Of a DNA stretch of 5,123 nt, positions 1 through 5,123 are shown piece by piece. This DNA is from Deltaproteobacteria bacterium (GTDB lineage Bacteria > Desulfobacterota > Desulfobacteria > Desulfobacterales > JAFDDL01): the NCBI GenBank assembly GCA_019310865.1, contig JAFDDL010000589.1, forward strand, positions 1-5,123. Reading direction: 5' to 3'. How positions within the stretch are numbered: the first letter of the stretch is position 1; every line of letters starts with the position of its first letter. A program made the translations under genes and the position numbers. The notes below the pieces were generated by a model. That model made no database searches. It saw only the letters and a list, made by a program, of their open reading frames with translations, and had not been told where the DNA came from.

Positions 1-576
1 ATCCCGGTGAAAAAGTGCCATGAGAGCCCAAATGGCCCCATTGGCCGAAGCCATGTGAAAGGCCTGGGAGGCGCCCACGGTGGTGGGCGGGTCTTCCGGA
101 AAACCCATCGTATAAAGAACACCACTGACGGCCATTGCCACCAGGTCCGATGACGTAAAATCCCTGTAAGGCCCGCTTTGCCCAAAGCCCGTAATGGAGA
201 CCAGGATGAGGCTTGAATTGATCTTCTTTAAAACGGGGTATCCCAGGCCCATAGAATGCAGATGGCCCGGCGGGAAGGTTTCGACCATGATGTCAGCGGT
301 TTTGATCAGTTTTTTAAAGAGACGTTTTCCTTCTTCGGTTTCAAGATTCAGCGTGACACTTCTCTTGTTGGTGTTGAAATGAAAGTGAAACAGTGACTTT
401 TCCGGGTGAGGATCGTCGTGATAAAAGGGACCGATCCGTCTGACCGAATCCCCGCCGGGCGGCTCGATCCGAATCACATCCGCTCCCAGGTCAGCCAGCA
501 GCTTCGTGCAATACAGCCCGCTGGGACCGGCCAGATCCAATACCCGAATGTCGCTTAACGCCTTGTCACTGTTCAT
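1..576 (-). CDS. CaiB/BaiF family III CoA-transferase, putative non-catalytic subunit (BbsE-like), partial
   Basis: Reading from the ATG at 576 gives 192 uninterrupted codons up to the window edge; family members run to about 400 residues, so roughly half is missing. The start is supported by GAGG seven bases upstream (584-587). Family III transferases move CoA between carboxylic acids. Hallmarks seen: an N-terminal Rossmann-type segment with LADLGADVIRIEPP (27-40), FNTNKRSVTLNL (67-78), DIMVETFPPG (95-104), GLGY (110-113) and ITGFGQSGPYRD (128-139). Where the neighbouring transferase has its catalytic Asp, this protein reads VGASQAFHMASA (167-178), with no Asp or Glu. Known heteromeric transferases such as succinyl-CoA:benzylsuccinate CoA-transferase (BbsEF) consist of two homologous subunits, so I infer this is the partner of the upstream gene, 35 bases away. 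The family is firm; substrate and subunit role are inference. Confidence 0.9.
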   Translation of the reverse strand, partial: MNSDKALSDIRVLDLAGPSGLYCTKLLADLGADVIRIEPPGGDSVRRIGPFYHDDPHPEKSLFHFHFNTNKRSVTLNLETEEGKRLFKKLIKTADIMVETFPPGHLHSMGLGYPVLKKINSSLILVSITGFGQSGPYRDFTSSDLVAMAVSGVLYTMGFPEDPPTTVGASQAFHMASANGAIWALMALFHRD

Positions 577-595
577 CTGTCTGCCTCATTTCATA

Positions 596-612
596 AAATC
601 GTGAAACGATTT
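596..612 (-). repeat. Short intercistronic hairpin after the BbsF-like gene stop
   Basis: On the transcribed strand AAATCGT and ACGATTT form a perfect 7-bp inverted repeat with a TTC loop, followed by TTTAT. It overlaps the TGA stop of the upstream gene (612-614) by one base and lies just before the Shine-Dalgarno of the next gene. The stem has only two G-C pairs, so it is at best a weak terminator or mRNA-processing or stability element. A chance palindrome is equally possible. Confidence 0.3.
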
Positions 613-1841
613 CATTCAAATGCCCCGTCCACATAACACTGGTTTATCTCCTCTTCCGACATCCCGAGAATTTCTTTGAACACATCTTCATTGTCCTGGC
701 CCATTATGGGTGCGGCACGACGGACGCTTCCGGGGGTATCGGAAAAACCGATGACGGCATTTTCGCAGTAGGCCTTTCCATCGGGATGATCCAGTTCGAT
801 GTAATACTTTTTGGCCCTAAACTGTTCATCACGAGTGAGCAGGTCCTCTCCTGTTTCCACCACGCCCGCTGCAAGGCCCTTTGCCTGCATTTTCTTCATC
901 ACTTCCCAGGCGCGCATCTCGTGGGTCCATTCCTCGATCAGCCGATCCAGCTCAGCTTCGTTTTCCTTGCGTTCGGACAGGGTCGAAAACCGTGTTTGCC
1001 GGCTCCAGGAAGGGCTACCGATCACCTCGCAAAAGGCCTTCCACTGCGCTTCTGTGAAAACGGCGATGGCAACCCACCGGTCATCGCCTCTGCAGCGATA
1101 CACACCGTGGGGGGCCGCATCGGGCCGTCTGTTTCCCTGGGCCTTGCCTATACGGCCATTGACCGTGTAGTCCAGAACGGTTGTCTCCATCCAGCCCAGA
1201 CTGCTTTCCAGTTGCGCCAAGTCGATATACTGGCCCTTTCCGGTAAGATGTCTGTAGCGAAGTGCCGCCAGAATGGCCACTGTTGCGTGGGTGGGGTTGT
1301 GCCCCATGTCGGGAAGGGCCGTGGGGATCCCAAGGGCCCGGCCGGGCTGGCCCGAAATAAAATCAAGACCCATCGCTGCCTGAAGTCCGTTGCCATAGGC
1401 AGCAAAATCTTTTCGGGGTCCGCTGCTGCCGAACGCCGGCATGCTCAGCATGATAATGTCCGGCTTGACCTTTACCAGTTCGTCGTAACCCAGACCGAAT
1501 TTCTCCATGGAACCGGCAGAGAAGTTGTCACACACCACATCACTAACGGAGATCAATCGCCTGGCGACCTCAATCCCTTTCGGATTTTTAAGATTCAGGG
1601 TGATACACAACTTGTCGCAGTTAAAATTGGTGAACAGGGCCCCCCTCTGAATTTTTCCATCCACGACAGCGGCGCCGCCCGGTACATACCGGGACCAGTC
1701 GAGCCGTGTAGCGCTCTCCACGCGGATAACTTCAGCCCCGTAGTTGGCAAAATATCTTCCCACCCAGGGTCCGGCCTGAACCCAGGTAAAGTCCGCGAAT
1801 CGAATCCCGTCCAATGGCATACGTCTTTTGGCACTCGTCAT
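612..1841 (-). CDS. CaiB/BaiF family III CoA-transferase, catalytic subunit (BbsF-like)
   Basis: A complete 409-residue protein, normal length for the family. It should be a cytoplasmic enzyme moving CoA from a donor acyl-CoA to a carboxylic acid through an enzyme-bound aspartyl anhydride. Seen: FANYGAEVIRVES (31-43), FNCDKLCITLNLKNPKG (73-89), CDNFSAGSMEKFGLGYDEL (104-122), AFGSSGPRKDFAAYG (136-150), then GIPTALPDMGHNPTHA (171-186) with Asp178 at the expected catalytic position, followed by AILAALRYRHLTGKGQYIDL (189-208), very typical of the family. The start codon overlaps the crotonase stop as ATGA (1838-1841), which implies translational coupling; AAGG about 12 bases upstream is a modest ribosome site. 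The next gene downstream encodes a second transferase lacking the Asp, so an E/F-type heteromer is likely. The substrate is unknown; benzylsuccinate, carnitine, bile-acid and other acids are all used by relatives. Confidence 0.93.
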   Translation of the reverse strand: MTSAKRRMPLDGIRFADFTWVQAGPWVGRYFANYGAEVIRVESATRLDWSRYVPGGAAVVDGKIQRGALFTNFNCDKLCITLNLKNPKGIEVARRLISVSDVVCDNFSAGSMEKFGLGYDELVKVKPDIIMLSMPAFGSSGPRKDFAAYGNGLQAAMGLDFISGQPGRALGIPTALPDMGHNPTHATVAILAALRYRHLTGKGQYIDLAQLESSLGWMETTVLDYTVNGRIGKAQGNRRPDAAPHGVYRCRGDDRWVAIAVFTEAQWKAFCEVIGSPSWSRQTRFSTLSERKENEAELDRLIEEWTHEMRAWEVMKKMQAKGLAAGVVETGEDLLTRDEQFRAKKYYIELDHPDGKAYCENAVIGFSDTPGSVRRAAPIMGQDNEDVFKEILGMSEEEINQCYVDGAFE

Positions 1842-2055
1842 ATGATGGTCGCCTTATCCCGGCGGTAGCCGTACTTTTCAAACGGTTTATCACGGAAATC
1901 CAGCGCCGCTCTCATGCCTTTTTCCTTCATGATGGCGTAAAACTCCTTTTCGATCTCGTTTCCGGCAAGGTGAACGAGGGTATTGGTTTCCGCGCCATGC
2001 CAATCCATCTCCCTCACACCCATGCGGTTCATGGCAAACTTCAGATCAGCCTTGA
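1838..2055 (-). pseudogene. C-terminal part of the crotonase gene, displaced into another frame
   Basis: This stretch continues the enoyl-CoA hydratase reading after the upstream stop at 2056-2058, in the frame reached by a single one-base backward shift. It reads ILIKADLKFAMNRMG and onward, ending RRDKATII at a TGA that overlaps the next start codon (ATGA). The character is that of a crotonase C-terminus: an amphipathic helix after the VVPDG turn, then a charged helical tail with RAALDFRDKPFEKYGY, comparable to the tail where hydratases carry EG-x-x-AF-x-E-K-R-x-P-x-F. An internal ATG at 2032 exists but has no convincing ribosome site, and the 64-residue product would lack any crotonase core. 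I therefore treat it as part of the 2056-2634 gene, not as a separate gene. The joined product would be about 265 residues, the usual family length. Confidence 0.75.
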
Positions 2056-2064
2056 TCAGAATCC
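2056..2064 (-). other. Probable frameshift site in the crotonase gene
   Basis: On the coding strand the codons GAC GGA TTC TGA end the first frame. Adding one base after GGA would give GAC GGA ATT CTG ATC AAG, joining VVPDG directly to ILIKADLKFA and restoring an approximately 265-residue crotonase. The -1 frame is open only after a TGA overlapping codons 176-177 of the first frame (2107 down to 2105), so the shift must lie between there and 2056. No slippery heptamer of the X-XXY-YYZ type is visible in that interval, and reading through the TGA as selenocysteine meets another in-frame TGA four codons later. A true mutation or a sequencing/assembly error is therefore more likely than programmed recoding. 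Confidence 0.75.
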
Positions 2065-2634
2065 GTCCGGTACAACCTTGTTGATAGCGTCTAACCGGTA
2101 GAGCTCATGGGCCCCAATATTCCACCCCGAACATAGAATCTCAAATGCCTTCGCATAGCCCAAAGACAGCACCAGCGATCCGGCACCGCCCCCGGATACC
2201 CGGGCGATTTCGAATCCGAGAAAGGCATTTTCCCCCATGACAATAATATCATGGTCCAGGACAAACCCGGCGCCGGCGGCAAGGGCAGCCCCCTGGACAC
2301 CGGCTATTAATGGTTTGGTGACATCCCTCACCCGGTTGATGCCTTTTCGCGGATCGTTGAGTTTTCGCCACTCCACCGAGGTCATCTCAAGCTTTTTGCC
2401 CTTTTTCCATGATTGTTTCTTAGAAAGCTTGCCGATGTCGTGCCCGGCGGCAAAATGCTTGCCCGTCGCCAGGTTCACGGCTACCTTGGCGTCATCGTCT
2501 CTTTCAAACCGCTTCATGGCATCCAGAAATTCTCGCTCAAATTGAGGCCCGATCACGTTGCGCTTTTCGGACTCGCTGTGGATGATACGGGTGACCGGGC
2601 CCGGTTCGTAAATGATGGTTTCATATTCGGACAT
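2056..2634 (-). CDS. Enoyl-CoA hydratase/isomerase (crotonase) family protein, truncated by frameshift
   Basis: A 192-residue reading frame containing the crotonase core. Start supported by AGGAGAA (2641-2647), six bases before the ATG. Seen: HFAAGHDIGKL (60-70), the first oxyanion-hole loop; KPLIAGVQGAALAAGAGF (107-124), the second oxyanion loop; then ENAFLGFEIARVSGGGAG (135-152). Aligned by eye to rat mitochondrial hydratase, the first catalytic Glu (rat Glu144) is replaced by Gly123, while Glu142 probably matches the second (rat Glu164) if one residue is deleted before it. With one Glu missing, isomerase, hydrolase or another crotonase chemistry is as likely as simple hydration. The frame reaches TGA at 2056-2058 just after NKVVPDG, where family members continue; the remainder lies in the -1 frame at 1838-2055. 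The OYE-like gene ends 15 bases upstream. The fold assignment is strong, the reaction uncertain. Confidence 0.88.
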   Translation of the reverse strand: MSEYETIIYEPGPVTRIIHSESEKRNVIGPQFEREFLDAMKRFERDDDAKVAVNLATGKHFAAGHDIGKLSKKQSWKKGKKLEMTSVEWRKLNDPRKGINRVRDVTKPLIAGVQGAALAAGAGFVLDHDIIVMGENAFLGFEIARVSGGGAGSLVLSLGYAKAFEILCSGWNIGAHELYRLDAINKVVPDGF

Positions 2635-2649
2635 GGCAAGTTCTCCTGT

Positions 2650-3927
2650 TTATTTATCTTCGTTTTCAGCTGTCTTTCCCGGTGCCCATCTTTTGAGTGT
2701 CTCCGGGACTTTAACTCGCATGGGCTTGGGCCAGTACTCCGGTATAAACTGCTCTTTGCCGTAGTTGGGGTTCTGGTTGCACCGCATGCTGCCCATACCG
2801 CTCCTGATGCCCATGATCATGCAGTAGTTATCTTTTTTGCATCGAGTGATCTCATCGATCCGGCCTTCTTTTACCTTATTGGGCCACTGCGGATCGGCAA
2901 GGGACTGTCTGCCCATGGCCACCATATCGGTTTCACCCGCTTCAACCGCCTTTGCCGCAACCGCCGGGGTGTGAAGACCCACCGTGATCACCGGAATGCT
3001 GATCACCTCCTTGAGCTTTTTCCCCTGGGCTTCCAGGAGCGGCAGATTGTCCGGCTCCGGCCAGGTCATATGCATTGGGTCATCGTACCCGGATCCGTTG
3101 GAAAGGCTGATGGCATCGGCCCCGGCCTCTTCGCACCAGATACAGATTTGCCGTACATCGTCGGCGCTTAACCCGCCTTCGTGGTATTCTCTTCCACTAA
3201 GCCTCACTACAATGGGAACCGCATCGCCGAAATTTTCCTTACACTTTGTCAACAGTTCCAGGAGATACCGCGCCCGATTTCTCAATGATCCCCCATACTC
3301 GTCCTTTCGCTGGTTGCTGCGGGGAGATAAAAACTGATGAAGCAGATAGCCGTGAGGCGCATGAATCTCGATGCCGTCAAATCCGGCCCGGATCGTCCAC
3401 TCGGCTCCCCGCACATAGCATCTTTCCTCCTCTTTAATCTCGTCAATGGTCATCTCTCGTGGCGGTCGTAAATAATGATTCTGAATTCTGGGTTGGATGA
3501 ATTTATTCCAGGCTTTATCCTTCTTATCTGAAAAGGGAATGAAATCCTCTGCTTTGAACGGTATGGCCGAGGCCCCTCTTGCACGGGGATTTCCCGTTTG
3601 CCTTCCAAATCCGGGGCTCAGCTGGCCGAAGATCTTTGCCCCTACGCCCATGGAATGGATCGATTCCGTAAAATCGGTAAAGTATCCGATATTGAACGGG
3701 TTGATATAGGGGACAAACGCATACTCCGCTTTTGACGTTTTGCTGGTGAATATGGAGCCCGTGGTCATTAATCCAAAACCGCCCAGGGCCCGAGCATTGA
3801 AACAGCACGTATATTGCAAGGTCGGATGCCCGTCGCGGTCCCCTTGCATGTTCATGGGTGCCACGGCTAACCTGTTTTTGATCTCCAGTGGTCCTATCTT
3901 GATCGGTTCAAAAAGACTCTCGTACAT
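2650..3927 (-). CDS. Single-domain NADH:flavin oxidoreductase / OYE (2,4-dienoyl-CoA reductase-like)
   Basis: A 425-residue TIM-barrel flavoprotein of the OYE family, expected to bind FMN and transfer hydride to or from a conjugated C=C bond. Seen: an N-terminal FEPIKIGPLEIKNRLAVAPM (6-25); the diagnostic GFDGIEIHAPHGYLLHQFLS (182-201) with His189, His192 and Tyr194, followed by SNQRKDEYGGSLRNRAR (204-220); VVRLSGREY (240-248) with a likely FMN-contacting Arg; and IPVITVGLHTPAVAAKAVEA (311-330) plus MVAMGRQSLADPQW (335-348), the phosphate-binding end of the barrel. Large relatives (FadH, BaiCD/BaiH, naphthoyl-CoA reductase) are about 650-680 residues with a 4Fe-4S cluster and an FAD/NAD domain. 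Here the protein stops where that domain would begin. Only Cys363, Cys369 and Cys383 remain in the cluster region, with unusual spacing. Start supported by AAGGAGG (3937-3943), nine bases upstream. The gap to the amidohydrolase gene is 30 bases. The family is sure; the substrate is unknown. Confidence 0.92.
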   Translation of the reverse strand: MYESLFEPIKIGPLEIKNRLAVAPMNMQGDRDGHPTLQYTCCFNARALGGFGLMTTGSIFTSKTSKAEYAFVPYINPFNIGYFTDFTESIHSMGVGAKIFGQLSPGFGRQTGNPRARGASAIPFKAEDFIPFSDKKDKAWNKFIQPRIQNHYLRPPREMTIDEIKEEERCYVRGAEWTIRAGFDGIEIHAPHGYLLHQFLSPRSNQRKDEYGGSLRNRARYLLELLTKCKENFGDAVPIVVRLSGREYHEGGLSADDVRQICIWCEEAGADAISLSNGSGYDDPMHMTWPEPDNLPLLEAQGKKLKEVISIPVITVGLHTPAVAAKAVEAGETDMVAMGRQSLADPQWPNKVKEGRIDEITRCKKDNYCMIMGIRSGMGSMRCNQNPNYGKEQFIPEYWPKPMRVKVPETLKRWAPGKTAENEDK

Positions 3928-3957
3928 TGTTTCCGGCCTCCTTCTGTAATTTGATAT

Positions 3958-4956
3958 TCACTTATCCGTATTCGGGGGCGTAATGTTCAATATCCCGGCC
4001 AGGTTCAACCCGGCCCATTTTGCCCTGTCCGCCTCGCTAATGGGCGGAAACCCATAATCGCGCTGCACTTCCTCGCTGATCTGAAGTCTCTCCAGAAATG
4101 CGACATCGACAATATTGGCCCCCAAATCCGTCCCCCAGACGATTTTGTCGATCCCCGCCCACATAATGGCTTCGCCCATCATAATCTGGGACTTTTTGCT
4201 CAGGCCATGGCAAAAGCCCGGAAGCAGGCTCGTGCCGATATACAAATTGCGATATTTGGACGCGCACAGGTTCAGCGCGTCCGTGAAAGGATACCCCATG
4301 TGGTAGGCCAAAATGGTGAGCTCCGGAAAATCCACGCATACATCCTCCAGCAGCCAGGGTGCGCAATATTCCGAGCGGCCGTAGAGCATCCAGCTAAAAC
4401 CGACATGGACAAACAGGGGGACCCCCAGCTTCTGTATTTTTTCATAGTACGGCCACAGCTCCCTGTTGTTGATGTGCGTGTCATCCGGCGGATAGAACTT
4501 AACGGCCTTGAAATTCATCTCTTTTACAAGGTATTCCAGCTCCCAGATGGCTTCCTTCATACCCCGGTAAAGCATGGGGCCGACATTGCACACCCCCACC
4601 AGACGATCGGGATACTTTTCCAGCTCCCGGGCCAGCCACCCGTTGGTTGACATCATCCGTGCACCGTACGTGTGGGCAAGGAACGACTCTGGCAAAACAC
4701 AGGCCATATCGACACCAGTCTCGTCCATCTTTTCGACCAGGGCGTCTCCTGATTCACCTGGCGCGCGTCCAAGACGCCTTTTCTTCTCGGTTTTGATCTT
4801 TTCGAGCAACTCCGGGTCTGTTATCCCGTGCACACGCCCACGCCCGACACGACGGCCCATATACCTCAAGGCGTCCTGGCTCCGCTTGTACAGCGGAAAA
4901 TAGTTGACATCCTCGGCCGATGGGAGCATGTGGCACTCACAATCAAATTTGAACAT
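3958..4956 (-). CDS. Amidohydrolase-2 family metal-dependent hydrolase/decarboxylase (ACMSD/LigW-like)
   Basis: A 332-residue protein of the amidohydrolase-related TIM-barrel family that includes ACMS decarboxylase and gamma-resorcylate decarboxylase; cytoplasmic, no signal peptide seen. Likely metal ligands by position: Glu7 and His9 in FDCECHMLP (4-12), His184 in PLFVHVGFS (180-188), His219 in ILAYHMGYP (215-223) and Asp277 in IVWGTDLGAN (272-281). Other family marks are EKMDETGVDMACVLPE (75-90), YPDRLVGVCNV (115-125) and FKAVKFYPP (149-157). The usual first motif is His-x-His; here it is Glu-x-His, an arrangement known from LigW-type decarboxylases, so non-oxidative decarboxylation or C-C hydrolysis is a reasonable guess. 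Start supported by GGAGG (4962-4966), five bases before the ATG. It is the first gene of the cluster visible in the window. The family is sure; decarboxylase over hydrolase is inference. Confidence 0.9.
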   Translation of the reverse strand: MFKFDCECHMLPSAEDVNYFPLYKRSQDALRYMGRRVGRGRVHGITDPELLEKIKTEKKRRLGRAPGESGDALVEKMDETGVDMACVLPESFLAHTYGARMMSTNGWLARELEKYPDRLVGVCNVGPMLYRGMKEAIWELEYLVKEMNFKAVKFYPPDDTHINNRELWPYYEKIQKLGVPLFVHVGFSWMLYGRSEYCAPWLLEDVCVDFPELTILAYHMGYPFTDALNLCASKYRNLYIGTSLLPGFCHGLSKKSQIMMGEAIMWAGIDKIVWGTDLGANIVDVAFLERLQISEEVQRDYGFPPISEADRAKWAGLNLAGILNITPPNTDK

Positions 4957-5123
4957 ATCTTCCTCCGATCATGATTATAGGTTTCGCGCAGGAAAGCGAA
5001 GAGTCCGAAAATCAGTTCGCAATTGTAAGTGAGGTAACATTTTGCGCGAGCCCTTAATATAAAGCTGATTATTTTAACCAGGAAAACGTATAACCTTCAG
5101 GATTGCTTCCCTGTTTCCGGCGG
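4957..5123 (-). promoter_or_regulatory. Leader/upstream region of the operon
   Basis: This 167-base stretch has no credible coding frame and is visibly more AT-rich than the genes, with AT tracts near 5055-5083. It ends in a clear Shine-Dalgarno (GGAGG, 4962-4966). No strong sigma-70 or sigma-54 promoter stands out. On the coding strand TAAAAT (in GGTTAAAATAATC) resembles a -10 box with a poor CTGAAG -35 candidate 18 bases upstream. Two 7-base inverted copies, TCGCGCA (4984-4990) and TGCGCGA (5043-5049), and a small TTCGC/GCGAA hairpin (4983-5000) could be operator half-sites, but chance is not excluded. The upstream gene lies outside the window, so the true operon start is not certain. Confidence 0.4.

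Noticed and set aside
596..612. Intrinsic terminator ending the operon between the two CoA-transferases
   Set aside because: The stem is AT-rich with two G-C pairs and a short broken U tract, and the paired downstream transferase follows within 35 bases with its own ribosome site, so full termination is unlikely.
786..1868. Long open frame of 360 codons on the plus strand
   Set aside because: It lies antisense to the clear BbsF-like CoA-transferase. Its translation shows no recognisable domain and no good ribosome site, so it is a by-product of codon bias on the opposite strand.
1838..2032. A separate small 64-residue protein gene starting at an internal ATG
   Set aside because: There is no convincing Shine-Dalgarno. 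The frame is already open upstream of that ATG and continues the crotonase C-terminus, so it is better explained as the displaced end of the frameshifted gene.
2056..2058. TGA read as selenocysteine, or programmed -1 frameshifting
   Set aside because: Read-through in the same frame meets a second TGA four codons later, and no slippery heptamer is visible in the possible shift interval.
2413..3171. Plus-strand open frame of 252 codons
   Set aside because: It spans the antisense of two well-supported minus-strand genes and the gap between them, and its translation resembles no family.

Overview
The window reads as part of one operon on the minus strand. It holds five genes of an acyl-CoA-linked catabolic pathway, transcribed from the high-coordinate end toward position 1. 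No RNA gene, mobile element, CRISPR array or integration signature is visible. The mix of family III CoA-transferases, a crotonase, an old-yellow-enzyme (OYE) type flavoprotein and an amidohydrolase-2 protein, at moderate GC, is typical of anaerobic degraders such as Desulfobacterota (sulfate reducers or syntrophs) and some Clostridia. This taxonomic guess is inference only; there is no phylogenetic marker here.

Layout in transcription order. 4957-5123: upstream leader, more AT-rich than the genes, with a good Shine-Dalgarno. 3958-4956: amidohydrolase-2 (ACMSD/LigW-like) protein carrying a Glu-x-His variant of the usual His-x-His metal motif. 2650-3927: single-domain OYE/2,4-dienoyl-CoA-reductase-like flavoprotein. 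It ends where the FAD/NAD domain of the large homologues would begin, and its iron-sulfur cysteine motif is degenerate. 1838-2634: enoyl-CoA hydratase/isomerase (crotonase), split into two reading frames by an apparent one-base deletion near 2056-2064. 612-1841: family III CoA-transferase with its catalytic Asp; its start overlaps the crotonase stop as ATGA. 1-576: N-terminal part of a second family III CoA-transferase, cut by the window edge, with no carboxylate at the catalytic position. The two transferases look like the two subunits of a heteromeric BbsEF-type enzyme.

How the genes may work together (inference): the CoA-transferase pair loads CoA onto a carboxylic acid, the OYE-like protein reduces or oxidises a conjugated C=C bond, the crotonase adds water, isomerises or hydrolyses, and the amidohydrolase-family protein decarboxylates or hydrolyses a ring or a carboxylated intermediate. 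The substrate cannot be read from the sequence; an aromatic, alicyclic or steroid-like acid would fit. The most noteworthy points are the frameshift in an otherwise intact, translationally coupled operon, and three enzymes that each depart from the standard active-site pattern of their family.
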